Shown: positions 42,403 through 53,141, numbered from the stretch's first letter. The stretch is 64,000 nucleotides of DNA from Streptomyces sp. CB03234 (GCF_001905885.1 NZ_LIYH01000005.1:1-64000), one strand, 5' to 3'. A program made the numbers and translations. The notes: a model not told the origin generated them from the letters alone.

Positions 42403-42717
42403 GCCACCGAGTGTAGGCGAGATCGACCACTGGTCCGAATTGGGGACGGGCCGGGGAGCAGGCCGCGGAAGAATCGATTCCGGTGGCCTCGCCGGCGATC
42501 GGTCCGCGGGCCCTGGTGCCGGTCGGGCGGGAAGCGGACGCGCGGCGGGCGCCGATCAAGCGCTGACCAGGGCCTCAGCCGGGTCTGAGCTGGGCTTCTG
42601 TGCGATCCGCCAAGGCCCGTCGCGTGGCGTCCGGAGACCCGGGGGCGGCCCCGCCCGGGGCCGCCCGCCTGCTGCGAGGCGCGCCGGGTGTGACGGACCT
42701 CGCAGCGGGGCCGGATG
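42403..42717. other. Intergenic region upstream of purF
   Basis: A 315-bp stretch with no supported gene. It should hold the purF promoter on the minus strand near 42410-42450. The right part holds the hairpin at 42643-42666 that ends the META-lipoprotein transcript. Confidence 0.5.
42643..42666 (-). terminator. Hairpin downstream of the META-domain gene
   Basis: A perfect 10-bp G-C stem (GGGCGGCCCC / GGGGCCGCCC) with a 4-nt loop lies ~52 nt after the stop of the minus-strand gene. Confidence 0.65.
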
Positions 42718-43620
42718 CTACTGGCCGGCGGGAGCGCGTGTCGCCTTGTTTTCCGCGCCCGGAGTCGCGCCCGCCTCCGCCGCCGCCGCGGCGAAGCCCG
42801 TCTTGTCCGGGGCGGTGACGGTCAGGCTGCGGTGGTCGATCGTGTACGCGACCTTGCCCTTCATCGTCTTCAGCAGGGCGCGCTCCAGCTCCATCTCGGG
42901 GCCCCGGCAGAGCTTGCGGGTCGTGGTGACACGGCCGAACGTCATCGTCGAGCCCTCGGTGGTGACGGAGGCGTTGAACTGGTTGCAGCCCAGCGTTCCG
43001 CGTACGGAGCCGTCCTTGCCGAACACGAAGGACGCCTTGCCCTCGGTGCCGGCCGGCAGGGAGGTGGCGGCCTGGCCGGAGACCAGCGAGTTCACCGTCC
43101 ACTTGGTTCCGACGAGGGGCGCCGGAGGCTGCTCGCTGAGCCGGATCGTGTCGCCGTCGCCGGTGGTCAGCGTCAGCTCCCCGTCGGTCAGCTTCGCCTT
43201 GAGCGTGCCGGTGAGGGCGGACTTCAGCGCGTCCTCGAAGCCCTGGAGGGGCTCGGGGCAGCCGATCTCGGTCATGCCCGTGTCGCTGAGGGTGACCGTG
43301 TCGCCCTGCACGGTCGCCCTGGCGCTGAAGTGGTTGCAGCCGAAGTTGCCCTTGGCCCGGCCCTTGGTGTCGATCCGGACATGGGCGCCGGCCGGGGCAG
43401 CGGTCTTCCTGCCGTCGACGGTGACGCTCTCGACGGTCCAGTGGACTCCGGTGACGGGCACATCGGGGCGTACGGAGGTGCTCCCGTCGCCCGCGCCCGA
43501 ACCGGTTCCGGATTGGGTGCCGCAGGCGGTGAGGGCGAGGGCGAGGAGCGGGACGAGCGCGGCGGCGGCCCCGGTGAGGTGCGGCGGCCTTTGCTGCGGC
43601 TTCTTCGGCATGGTCGGCAT
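42718..43620 (-). CDS. Double META-domain (HslJ-like) lipoprotein
   Basis: A 300-residue lipoprotein. The signal sequence (AAAALVPLLALALTAC) ends in lipobox LTAC, so Cys at ~33 is the acylation site. Two META/DUF306 domains follow: one with GVHWTVESVTVDGRK...NFGCNHFSA...IGCPEPLQGFEDAL, the second with GTKWTVNSLVSG...TLGCNQFNAS...KLCRGPEMELERALL. Each repeat carries the conserved GCN motif and a second Cys that may form a disulfide. E. coli HslJ is linked to novobiocin resistance and heat shock. No clear Shine-Dalgarno precedes ATG 43620, and an ATG at 43611 is possible. Confidence 0.85.
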   Translation of the reverse strand: MPTMPKKPQQRPPHLTGAAAALVPLLALALTACGTQSGTGSGAGDGSTSVRPDVPVTGVHWTVESVTVDGRKTAAPAGAHVRIDTKGRAKGNFGCNHFSARATVQGDTVTLSDTGMTEIGCPEPLQGFEDALKSALTGTLKAKLTDGELTLTTGDGDTIRLSEQPPAPLVGTKWTVNSLVSGQAATSLPAGTEGKASFVFGKDGSVRGTLGCNQFNASVTTEGSTMTFGRVTTTRKLCRGPEMELERALLKTMKGKVAYTIDHRSLTVTAPDKTGFAAAAAEAGATPGAENKATRAPAGQ

Positions 43621-43676
43621 GGTGATGGGACGGGCCGGGCGGGGGCCTGGTTCCGCGTCAGGGCCGTACGGGGGAG

Positions 43677-44492
43677 TCAGCCGAGGACCGGGAGGTGGGC
43701 CGACAGGTCCGCCCGTTCGCCGCTCGCCCGGACCTGGGCCGCGGACACGGCCTCCGCCCACGTCGTACGTCCCGTGGCCAGCCGCACCCACGTCAGCGGG
43801 TCGGTCTCGACGACGTTCGGCGGCGTACCGCGCGTGTGCCTGGGCCCCTCGACGCACTGCACCACCGCGTACGGCGGCACCCGCACCTCCACCGATCCGC
43901 CGGGGGCCTTCACCGCGAGCGCGTCGGCGAGCAGCCGGGTGCAGGCGGCCAGCGCCTGACGGTCGTACGGGACGGCGAGCCCGGTCGCGTCGTTCAGGTC
44001 GTCGGTGTGGACGATCAGCTCGACGGTACGGGTCACCAGGAGGTCGTCGAGGCGTACGCCCCCGAAGCGGGTGGTGATCAGCCGCTCGTCCGGGGCCGCG
44101 ACCAGCACGTCGGCGAACTGCTGCCCGGTCTCCTCGTACAGCGCGGCGAGCGCGCCCTGGGTGTCCGCCGCCGCCTCGGCGATCTCCCGGGTGTCGTGGT
44201 CGACGTCCCCGGCGAACTTCCGGGTGGCGAGCGGCCATTCCAGCAGGGTGAGGTCGCGCGTGGCGGGCGGGGGCGCGGCCACGCCCCGGACGACCGAACG
44301 CACCGCCATGGTGATGTGCGCGGCCAGTTCGAGGACCGTCCACTCCCCCAGCCGCGTCGGCTGCCGGAGCTGCTCGGGCGTGAGGGTGAGAATCCCTTGG
44401 CGTACGTGGTCGAACTGCGCGAGCAGAGCCGCCCGGGTCTTGGCGGGGTCGTAACTGCGGGTGCGCTGGGTGCGCTTCCTGGCCGGTGGCAT
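43677..44492 (-). CDS. Maleylpyruvate-isomerase-like (DinB/MDMPI) protein with SCP2-like C terminus
   Basis: This 271-residue protein has two parts. The N-terminal four-helix MDMPI/DinB-like domain (~15-185) contains LAQFDHVRQGILTLTPEQL, LGEWTVLELAAHIT and VELIVHTDDLNDATGL; its His residues suit a metal- or mycothiol-binding site. The C-terminal SCP2-like domain (~190-270) carries VPPYAVVQCVEGPRHTRGTPPNVVETDPLTWVRLATG. Such proteins are mycothiol-dependent enzymes in Actinobacteria, mostly uncharacterised. ATG 44492; divergent from the NTF2-like gene. Confidence 0.82.
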   Translation of the reverse strand: MPPARKRTQRTRSYDPAKTRAALLAQFDHVRQGILTLTPEQLRQPTRLGEWTVLELAAHITMAVRSVVRGVAAPPPATRDLTLLEWPLATRKFAGDVDHDTREIAEAAADTQGALAALYEETGQQFADVLVAAPDERLITTRFGGVRLDDLLVTRTVELIVHTDDLNDATGLAVPYDRQALAACTRLLADALAVKAPGGSVEVRVPPYAVVQCVEGPRHTRGTPPNVVETDPLTWVRLATGRTTWAEAVSAAQVRASGERADLSAHLPVLG

Positions 44493-44599
44493 GGGGCGAG
44501 GTTAGCCCGCCGCCGCATGGCACGGGGCGGAGTCCGGGCGGACGATGGAGAAGGACGGCAATGACGGCTTGGTAAGGGCACGAAAGGCAGGAAGCGACC

Positions 44600-45004
44600 A
44601 TGAGCGAACACCCGGACTCCGCCCTGGTCCGCCGGAGCTACGCCGCGTTCGGCAAGGGCGACATGGAAACCGTCGGCTCCCTGATGACGGCGGACTGCGT
44701 CCACCACTCGCCGGGGTCCAGTCAGGTCTCCGGGCACCACAAGGGCCGTGACAACGTCCTGGGCTACTTCGGCAAGCTCTCCGAGCTGTCCGGTGGTTCC
44801 CTGCGCGTCGAGCTCAAGGACGTCTTCGTGGACGGGCGCGGGCATGCCATGGCGACCCACAAGTGGTTCGCCGAGCGCGGGGACCGTGGCATCGAGATGA
44901 AGGGTGGTCTCTTCATCACGATCGTGGGCGGCAAGTTCTCGGACGTCGACGAGTGTGTCGAGGACATCGACGAAGCGGACGCCTTCTGGGGCACGGCCGA
45001 CTGA
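44600..45004 (+). CDS. NTF2-like / SnoaL-fold protein
   Basis: A 134-residue protein of the nuclear transport factor 2-like fold. It has RRSYAAFGKGDMETVGSLMTADCVHHSPG at the N terminus, the central GRDNVLGYFGKLSELSGGSLRVELKDVFVDG, and a C-terminal sheet ending FSDVDECVEDIDEADAFWG. Members are small cone-shaped domains used as isomerases, cyclases or ligand binders; no catalytic residue set can be assigned here. AGGAAG precedes the ATG. Monocistronic, convergent with purL. Confidence 0.85.
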   Translation: MSEHPDSALVRRSYAAFGKGDMETVGSLMTADCVHHSPGSSQVSGHHKGRDNVLGYFGKLSELSGGSLRVELKDVFVDGRGHAMATHKWFAERGDRGIEMKGGLFITIVGGKFSDVDECVEDIDEADAFWGTAD

Positions 45005-45040
45005 CTCCTGGTGGACTCCGGGCTCCGGACTCCACCGAAA

Positions 45041-45078
45041 GAGCCCCCGCCCGGACCGCGGGGTCCGGACAGGGGCTC
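45041..45078. terminator. Bidirectional terminator between NTF2-like gene and purL
   Basis: An inverted repeat of about 16 bp (GAGCCCCCGCCCGGACC with GGTCCGGACAGGGGCTC, minor mismatches) with a short loop lies between convergent stop codons. Confidence 0.8.
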
Positions 45079-45092
45079 TCCCAGGCGGATCG

Positions 45093-47338
<2,246 letters not shown>

Positions 47339-47342
<4 letters not shown>

Positions 47343-48022
47343 CGGACGTTGACCAGCTTCTTGAGGATCGAGGTGAAGAAACCGAGCCCATCGGTACGGC
47401 CCGTGCCGACCAGCGGCTCCACGGCGTGCTCGGGGTGCGGCATCAGGCCGACGACGTTGCCTGCGGCGTTGGTGATGCCGGCGATGTCGCGCAGCGAGCC
47501 GTTGGGGTTGAAGTCGCGGTACCGGAAGACGACCCGCCCCTCGGCCTCCAGCTCGTCGAGCGTGCGCTCGTCGGCGACGTACCGGCCGTCGATGTTCTTG
47601 AGCGGGATGTGGATCTCCTGGCCCTGCTCGTAATCGCTGGTCCAGGCGGTTTCCGCGTTCTCCACCCGCAGCTTCTGGTCGCGGCAGATGAAGTGCAGGT
47701 GGTTGTTGCGCAGCATCGCGCCGGGCAGCAGGTGCGACTCGGTCAGCACCTGGAAGCCGTTGCAGATGCCCAGGACCGGCATACCGGCCTTCGCCTGCTC
47801 GATGATCGTTTCCATCACCGGCGAGAACCGGGAGATGGCACCGGCGCGCAGGTAGTCGCCGTAGGAGAACCCGCCCGGCAGGACGACCGCGTCGACCTGC
47901 TTGAGGTCCTTGTCACGGTGCCAGAGCGACACGGGCTCCGCGCCCGCGACCCGGACCGCGCGCAGCGCGTCCCGGTCGTCGAGCGTCCCGGGGAAGGTGA
48001 CGACCCCGATCCGAGCGGTCAC
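47339..48022 (-). CDS. purQ: Phosphoribosylformylglycinamidine synthase, glutaminase subunit PurQ
   Basis: A 227-residue class I glutamine amidotransferase. RIGVVTFPGTLDDRDALRAV starts the Rossmann-like fold, PGGFSYGDYLRAGAISRFS follows, the nucleophile elbow is VLGICNGFQVL (Cys), and MPHPEHAVE provides the His-Glu of the triad. It supplies ammonia to PurL. Start GTG 48022 overlaps the purS stop by 4 bp. Confidence 0.96.
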
Positions 48023-48264
48023 GACTCCACCTTCACGACGAAGTCCTCGATGACGGTGTTGGCGAGGAAGGTTTCGGCCATCTCGTGGATGCGGGCGAGG
48101 GCGGCGTCGTCGACCGGCCCTTCCACATCGAGCTCGAAACGCTTCCCCTGACGGACGTCGGCGATTCCCTCGAAGCCGAGACGGGGCAGTGCGCGCTGCA
48201 CCGCCTGTCCCTGCGGGTCGAGGATCTCCGGCTTGAGCATGACGTCGACTACGACGCGTGCCAC
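48019..48264 (-). CDS. purS: Phosphoribosylformylglycinamidine synthase subunit PurS
   Basis: An 81-residue third FGAM synthase subunit that bridges PurL and PurQ. Typical sequence: RVVVDVMLKPEILDPQGQAVQRALPRLGFEGIADVRQGKRFEL, then VIEDFVV. GTG 48264 is favoured because GGGAG sits ~5 nt upstream; the GTG two codons earlier overlaps that SD. First gene of purSQL, divergent from lsrL. Confidence 0.95.
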   Translation of the reverse strand: MARVVVDVMLKPEILDPQGQAVQRALPRLGFEGIADVRQGKRFELDVEGPVDDAALARIHEMAETFLANTVIEDFVVKVES

Positions 48265-48601
48265 TGGCACTCCCGGTGGTGTGTTGCGTGGGCGGTTCCC
48301 TCAGCGTACCTGTCTCCAAATTCTACGCGGGTAGACATCTGGAGGTCCCTACAAAAACCGGCAAGAACGGGCCGAGAACCAGCGGGAAAAATCCCGGAAA
48401 AGAATGACCCCGGGCATTGCCGCCGGACACGCTGATGCAATTGGCTGGGTTCACAATGCCACGCGATCCGCTGTACAAAGGAATACAGAGGAAAGAACCA
48501 TTGCCTCTCAACAGCCGTAAATCCGGTATCGCCGCATGTCACGCATGTCGAGCACGTGGGCAGGCGCGTCTGGGCGGCACCGCGGGAAAGGACCGATATC
48601 C
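48265..48601. promoter_or_regulatory. Divergent purS/lsrL promoter region
   Basis: A 337-bp gap without a gene and relatively AT-rich (for example CTACAAAAACC, GGGAAAAATCCC near 48387, GTACAAAGGAATACAG near 48472). GGGAAAAATCCC is an interrupted palindrome. It must contain the promoters for purSQL and lsrL, which are ~340 bp apart. Confidence 0.5.
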
Positions 48602-48955
48602 GTGGCGCAGCGCGTAGTGGTCACACTCTTCGACGACATCGACGGAGGGGAAGCGGCGGAAACGGTCATGTTCGGCCTCGACGGTAAGACGTACGAGATC
48701 GACCTCAATCCCGCCAATGCAAAGAAACTGCGCGAGACCCTCGCGCCGTACGTGGCGGCCGGCCGCAAGCAGTCCGTCGGCGGCGGTACGGGCGGCGGGG
48801 GCGGCGCCGGGGCGCCGCGCGCCTCGTACAAGCGCACCGCGCTCGAACCCGACCCGGCGGCGGTCCGCGCCTGGGCCCAGTCCAACAAGATGGACGTCCC
48901 GGCCCGCGGCCGGATCCCGAAGCGGGTCTACGAGGCGTTCCGCGAGGCGAGCTGA
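48602..48955 (+). CDS. lsrL: Lsr2-like nucleoid-associated protein LsrL
   Basis: A 117-residue xenogeneic silencer-type protein. The N-terminal dimerisation domain is QRVVVTLFDDIDGGEAAETVMFGLDGKTYEIDLNPANAKKLRETLAPYV. A basic Gly-rich linker leads to the C-terminal DNA-binding domain AVRAWAQSNKMDVPARGRIPKRVYEAF, whose core is ARGRIP, an AT-hook-like RGR that reads the minor groove of AT-rich DNA. Streptomyces carries Lsr2 and a second paralogue LsrL; synteny next to purS points to LsrL. GTG start. Confidence 0.88.
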   Translation: MAQRVVVTLFDDIDGGEAAETVMFGLDGKTYEIDLNPANAKKLRETLAPYVAAGRKQSVGGGTGGGGGAGAPRASYKRTALEPDPAAVRAWAQSNKMDVPARGRIPKRVYEAFREAS

Positions 48956-49068
48956 GCGACCGTCGCCGACTGCCCCGGAACACCGAGTTGCGCGACACCC
49001 CAGGTGATCCGCTAGAGTCTGGATCACGCCGAGGGGCAAGGCCGAAAGGCCCGAACCTCACGGAGCGT

Positions 49069-49143
49069 GCGGGTGTAGTTCAGTAGTAGAACATCCCCCT
49101 TCCAGGGGGAAGGCGCAGTGTGCGATCCCTGTCACCCGCTCCA
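49069..49143 (+). tRNA. tRNA-Gly (TCC)
   Basis: A 75-nt gene including encoded CCA. Acceptor GCGGGTG/CACCCGC, anticodon loop CTTCCAG (TCC), and a T loop beginning TGCGA rather than the usual TTCGA. The T stem is GCAGTG...CCCTGT-like and slightly irregular. Confidence 0.9.
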
Positions 49144-49219
49144 CATCACGTACCGAGCACTCCGGTGCATCAGGTACAGTGGTGTTCGCACCGCCCAGTG
49201 AAAGCTGGTCGGGAGCACT

Positions 49220-49292
49220 GCGGACGTGGCTCAGTTGGTAGAGCATCACCTTGCCAAGGTGAGGGTCGCGAGTTCGAATCTCGTCGTCCGCT
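49220..49292 (+). tRNA. tRNA-Gly (GCC), copy 1
   Basis: A 73-nt cloverleaf with acceptor GCGGACG/CGTCCGC, anticodon loop TTGCCAA (GCC) and T arm GCGAG-TTCGAAT-CTCGT. Confidence 0.97.
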
Positions 49293-49299
49293 CAGAGTA

Positions 49300-49332
49300 C
49301 GAAGGCCCCGGTCATCACGACCGGGGCCTTCG
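49300..49332 (+). terminator. Terminator of the tRNA-Gly pair
   Basis: A 14-bp perfect stem (CGAAGGCCCCGGTC / GACCGGGGCCTTCG) with a 5-nt loop, followed by GCGTTTTC. Confidence 0.9.
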
Positions 49333-49354
49333 GCGTTTTCCCGCGCCTCCGACC

Positions 49355-49372
49355 CGATGACATTTGTCATCG
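49355..49372. promoter_or_regulatory. Palindromic candidate operator of the ABC/two-component operon
   Basis: CGATGACA-TT-TGTCATCG is an 18-bp inverted repeat 57 bp before the ABC ATPase start, right after a tRNA terminator. It is a plausible binding site for the response regulator encoded at the end of the operon; no consensus was recognised. Confidence 0.5.
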
Positions 49373-49428
49373 GCAACCGGTGACAGCGCGGCCTGCCCGC
49401 GCGCGGCCGGCGGCGGAAGCCTTGAGAC

Positions 49429-50340
49429 ATGACAGGCATGACGTACGTGATTGAGGCCGAGGACGTCCGGCGCGGCTACGCCGGGGGCTTCGAGGCCGTG
49501 ACCGGAATCACCTTCTCCGTGGCGCCCGGCGAGATCTTCGCCCTGCTCGGCACCAACGGCGCCGGCAAGACCTCCACCGTGGAACTGCTGGAGGGCCTCG
49601 CGCGCCCGAGCGGCGGCACCGTACGGGTCCTCGGCCACGACCCGTACGCCCAACGCGCCGCCGTCCGGCCCCGGATCGGGGTGATGCTCCAGGAGGGCGG
49701 CTTCCCCTCCGACCTCACGGTCACCGAGACCGTACGGATGTGGGCCGGCTGCACCACCGGTGCGCGGCCGGCCGGCGAGGCGCTGGAGATGGTCGGACTC
49801 GCCGCCCGGTCCCGCGTACGCGTCAAGCAGCTGTCCGGCGGCGAGAAGCGGCGGCTCGACCTCGCGCTCGCCCTGCTCGGCCGCCCCGAGGTGCTGTTCC
49901 TGGACGAGCCGTCGACCGGGCTGGACGCGGAGGGGCGGCGCGACACCTGGGAACTGGTGCGGGCGCTGCGGGACGGCGGTACGACCGTGCTGCTCACGAC
50001 GCACTACCTGGAGGAGGCCGAGGCGCTCGCCGACCGGTTGGCGATCATGCGTCAGGGCCGGATCGTGGCGGCCGGCACGCCCGGCCAGGTGACGGCCGAG
50101 CGGCCCGCCCGCATCCGCTTCACCCTCCCGGAAGGGGTGCCGGCCGGGCGGTTGCCGCTGTCGCTGAAGGCCGCCGCGACGGGCCGGAGGGTCGAGATCC
50201 GTACGCACACGCTCCAGGACGCGCTCGGCGAGCTGCTGCTGTGGGCCCACGAGAGCGGCGTACGGCTCCAAGGGCTCGACGCCCGGTCCGCCTCGCTCGA
50301 AGAGGCCTTCCTCGACATCGCGCGGAACGAAGGTGTGTGA
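49429..50340 (+). CDS. ABC transporter ATP-binding protein
   Basis: A 303-residue ATPase of the drug/lantibiotic exporter (CcmA/DrrA) type. Walker A is LLGTNGAGKTST, Q-loop MLQEGGF, signature KQLSGGEKRR, Walker B VLFLDEPSTGLDAEGR and H-loop LTTHY. A C-terminal ~80-residue extension is typical of the DrrA class. It is the first gene of an ATPase-permease-kinase-regulator operon, with 1 nt to the permease. The exported compound is unknown. ATG 49429 follows GGAAG; ATG 49438 is also in frame. Confidence 0.93.
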   Translation: MTGMTYVIEAEDVRRGYAGGFEAVTGITFSVAPGEIFALLGTNGAGKTSTVELLEGLARPSGGTVRVLGHDPYAQRAAVRPRIGVMLQEGGFPSDLTVTETVRMWAGCTTGARPAGEALEMVGLAARSRVRVKQLSGGEKRRLDLALALLGRPEVLFLDEPSTGLDAEGRRDTWELVRALRDGGTTVLLTTHYLEEAEALADRLAIMRQGRIVAAGTPGQVTAERPARIRFTLPEGVPAGRLPLSLKAAATGRRVEIRTHTLQDALGELLLWAHESGVRLQGLDARSASLEEAFLDIARNEGV

Positions 50341-50341
50341 C

Positions 50342-51109
50342 ATGACGTCCGTGGCGGAACGGATGGGCGCGCTGGGGCGGGCCGAACTGACGCTCCTCGT
50401 ACGGAACCGGTACGCGCTGTTCACGGCGCTGCTGATGCCCGTGCTGATGGTGGGCGTGCTGCGCGGCTCGCTCGACCGCGTCGACCTCGACCGGGCCGGG
50501 ATGAGCGCCGTCGAGGCGGCGCTGAGCGGCGGCGTCGTGATGATGCTGATCCTCGTCGTCTACCTCAACCTCGTCTCCGCGTACGTGGCCCGGCGCGAGG
50601 AGCTGGTGCTCAAGCGGCTGCGTACGGGCGAGGCCTCCGACCGGGAGATCCTCGCCGGGACCGCACTGCCGGCGGTCGTGCTCGCGGTGGCGCAGAGCGC
50701 GCTGATCGTGGTGGCGGGCGTGGCGGTCCTCGGGGTGGGCGCGCCGCAGCGGCCCGAACTGCTGGTGGGCGGTGTGCTGGTCGGGGTGGTGATGCTGATC
50801 GCGCTCGCCGGGGCGACGGCGGCGGTCACCCGCACCGTGGAGAGCGCGCAGATCACCACCATGCCGCTGTTCATGATCTCGGCGATCGGTTCGGGGCTGT
50901 TCATGCCGCTGGAGATCCTTCCGGAGAGGGTCGCCTCGGTGTGCGAACTGCTGCCGCTGACGGGTGTGATGACGCTCGTACGGGCCGGCTGGCTGGGCGG
51001 CGGGGGCGACGCCGGAGAGCTGCTGGGCGCGGCGCTCACAGCGCTGGCCTGGACGGTGATCTCGGTGTTTGCTGTGCAGCGGTGGTTCCGCTGGGAACCA
51101 CGGCGCTGA
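50342..51109 (+). CDS. ABC transporter permease
   Basis: A 255-residue ABC-2-type membrane component with six hydrophobic segments. The first is NRYALFTALLMPVLMVGVL. The EXE-like loop VARREELVLKRLRTGEASDREILAG is typical of DrrB/NodJ permeases. It starts 1 nt after the ATPase stop and partners it for export. The GTG at 50333 would overlap the ATPase; ATG 50342 is preferred. Confidence 0.88.
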   Translation: MTSVAERMGALGRAELTLLVRNRYALFTALLMPVLMVGVLRGSLDRVDLDRAGMSAVEAALSGGVVMMLILVVYLNLVSAYVARREELVLKRLRTGEASDREILAGTALPAVVLAVAQSALIVVAGVAVLGVGAPQRPELLVGGVLVGVVMLIALAGATAAVTRTVESAQITTMPLFMISAIGSGLFMPLEILPERVASVCELLPLTGVMTLVRAGWLGGGGDAGELLGAALTALAWTVISVFAVQRWFRWEPRR

Positions 51110-51129
51110 GGCTTTCGGGGGAGCGGGAC

Positions 51130-52509
51130 ATGAAGCTGACGGGCTGGTGGAGCCGGCGGAGCAACCCGGAGAAGGTCGAGCTCTACACCCGTTGGTCGTT
51201 CCACACGTTCGCGCTGATCGAGATCGGTGGGGTCGGGCTGCGGGCGCTGTCCGGGGTGCCGCAGCCGCTGGGTGGCTGGCTCCTGCTGCTGGCGTGCGCG
51301 CACGCCGTGCTGGGCGGGCTGCTGTCGGCGCGGGCCCTGGACTGGACCGTGGGGCGGCGGGAGCGCCCGTACCGGCTGATCGCCGCGCACGGCGCGCTGT
51401 CGGTCGTGCTGGCCGCCGGGGCGCTGGTGCTGCGCAGGGTCGGTGCGCTGGACGACACCGGGACCGCCGGGGCGGTGGTGGTCGGGGCACTCGGCTTCGG
51501 TATCGGGTCCGTGGTGCTCTGCATGGTGAAGGCCCGCCACATGCTCTACCTGGTCCTGGCTACGGGGGCGGGCGTCGCACTGGTCTGCCTGGCGCTCGGG
51601 CTGCCCGGGCAGGAGGCTGTCGGCTTCTCGGTGGGATTCCTCGTCGGCGGGTTGCTGCTGGCGTTCACCAGCGGGTTCTCGGGCTGGCTGCTGCGGGCGG
51701 TGTGGGAACTGGACGCGGCGCGGGAGCTCCAGGCGCGGCTCGCGGTCGCGGAGGAGCGGCTGCGGTTCGGGCGGGACCTGCACGATGTGATGGGCCGCAA
51801 CCTCTCGGTGATCGCGCTGAAGAGCGAGCTGGCGGTACAGCTCGCCCGGCGCGGCAAGGAGGAGGCGGCGGTGGAGCAGATGGCCGAGGTCCAGCGGATC
51901 GCGCGGGAGTCCCAGCGGGAGGTGCGCGACGTGGTGCGCGGCTACCGGGAGGCCGACCTGCACACGGAACTGGAGGGCGCGCGGGGGGTGTTGGCGGCCG
52001 CCGGCATCGCGTGCACGGTGGTGGCGGGGGATGTGGACCTGCCGGTGCGGGTCCAGTCGGCGCTCGCCTGGGTGGTACGGGAGGGCACGACGAACGTCCT
52101 GCGGCACGGGGACGCGCGGCGGTGCTCGGTGACGGTGTCCGTGTCCGGGTCGGGGTTGGGGTTGGGGTCCGGGTTGGGGTCGGGGTCCGGGTCAAGGTCG
52201 GGGTCGGGGTCCGGGTTGGGATCCGGGTCCGGGTCCGGGTCGGCGGGTGCGGAGGAGGGGTGTGCGGTGCTGGTGGTCGAGAACGACGGGGTGGACGGCG
52301 GGGCGGATGTTGGGGCGGGGGCGGGTGTTGGGGCGGGAGTTGGGGCCGGGTCGGGGCTGGCCGGGCTGCGGGAGCGGCTGGCGGCGCTGGACGGGACGCT
52401 GGAGGCCGGGTGGGTGAGCGGCGGGCGGTTCCGGGTGACGGCGCGGGTGCCGCTCGGCGCGTCCGGGACGGGGGCGGCCGGGGCGGCTGTTGTGGAGGTG
52501 GCGCGGTGA
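51130..52509 (+). CDS. Sensor histidine kinase (NarL/DesK class) with repeat-expanded ATPase domain
   Basis: A 459-residue kinase. Six hydrophobic segments (~20-195) are followed by a HisKA_3 DHp helix with phospho-acceptor His in FGRDLHDVMGRNLSVIALKSELA. The HATPase (~300-455) has N-box REGTTNVLRHG, G1 VVENDGVDG and G2 GSGLAGLRERL. Unusually, a ~37-residue Gly/Ser/Leu repeat (~336-373) separates the N-box from the next strand, and an Ala/Gly/Val repeat (~391-409) sits between the G1 and G2 boxes, at the ATP lid. The catalytic boxes are intact. It overlaps the response regulator by 4 bp. Confidence 0.9.
   Translation: MKLTGWWSRRSNPEKVELYTRWSFHTFALIEIGGVGLRALSGVPQPLGGWLLLLACAHAVLGGLLSARALDWTVGRRERPYRLIAAHGALSVVLAAGALVLRRVGALDDTGTAGAVVVGALGFGIGSVVLCMVKARHMLYLVLATGAGVALVCLALGLPGQEAVGFSVGFLVGGLLLAFTSGFSGWLLRAVWELDAARELQARLAVAEERLRFGRDLHDVMGRNLSVIALKSELAVQLARRGKEEAAVEQMAEVQRIARESQREVRDVVRGYREADLHTELEGARGVLAAAGIACTVVAGDVDLPVRVQSALAWVVREGTTNVLRHGDARRCSVTVSVSGSGLGLGSGLGSGSGSRSGSGSGLGSGSGSGSAGAEEGCAVLVVENDGVDGGADVGAGAGVGAGVGAGSGLAGLRERLAALDGTLEAGWVSGGRFRVTARVPLGASGTGAAGAAVVEVAR
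52139..52357 (+). repeat. G-rich 6-bp-type repeats inside the kinase gene
   Basis: Two blocks, 52139-52250 (GGGGTC/GGGTTG/GGGTCC units) and about 52296-52357 (GGGGCGGGT/GTTGGGGCG units), place many G3-4 runs on the coding strand. They encode the Gly/Ser and Ala/Gly insertions of the kinase. The first block has about 17 hexamer units and could form G-quadruplexes. Confidence 0.85.
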
Positions 52510-53120
52510 TCACTCCCGTACGCGTACTGCTGGCCGATGACGAGCACCTGATACGAGGTGCGCTGGCCGCCCTGCTCGGGCTGGAGGACGATCTCGTGGT
52601 GGTCGCCGAGGCGGCGTCCGGGCATGAGGCGCTCGCCATGGCGCGGGCGCACCGGCCGGACGTCGCGGTGCTGGACCTGCAGATGCCGGGCGCCGACGGT
52701 GTGAAGGTCGCCACATCGCTGCGGGCCGAGCTGCCCGGGTGCCGCACCATGATCGTGACCGGTCACGGCCGTCCCGGGCACCTGAAGCGGGCCCTCGCGG
52801 CGGGGGTGCGGGGCTTCGTACCGAAGACGGTCAGCGCCCAGCGGCTCGCCGAGATCATCCGTACCGTCCATGCCGGAAACCGTTACGTCGACCCGGAGTT
52901 GGCCGCCGACGCGATCTCCGCCGGCGACTCGCCGCTGACCGCGCGGGAGGCGGAGGTGCTGGAGCTGGCGGGGGACGGGGCGCCGATCGCGGAGATCGCG
53001 CGGCGGGCGGCCCTGTCGCCCGGGACCGTACGGAACTACTTGTCGTCGGCCGCCTCGAAGCTGGGTGCCGAGAACCGTCATGCGGCGGCGCGTCTCGCCC
53101 GCGAGCGAGGTTGGGTATAG
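52506..53120 (+). CDS. NarL/DesR-type response regulator
   Basis: A 204-residue regulator. The receiver domain (~1-120) has acidic pocket LLADDEH, phospho-Asp in VAVLDLQMPGADG, Thr in IVTGHG and Lys in FVPKTVS. The LuxR-type HTH (~140-200) is SPLTAREAEVLELAGDGAPIAEIARRAALSPGTVRNYLSSAASKLG. GTG 52506 overlaps the kinase stop (GTGA), giving coupled kinase-regulator synthesis. It likely controls its own ABC operon, perhaps through the palindrome at 49355-49372. Confidence 0.93.
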   Translation: MITPVRVLLADDEHLIRGALAALLGLEDDLVVVAEAASGHEALAMARAHRPDVAVLDLQMPGADGVKVATSLRAELPGCRTMIVTGHGRPGHLKRALAAGVRGFVPKTVSAQRLAEIIRTVHAGNRYVDPELAADAISAGDSPLTAREAEVLELAGDGAPIAEIARRAALSPGTVRNYLSSAASKLGAENRHAAARLARERGWV

Positions 53121-53141
53121 TGGTTTCGCGCTACGGCGCAT

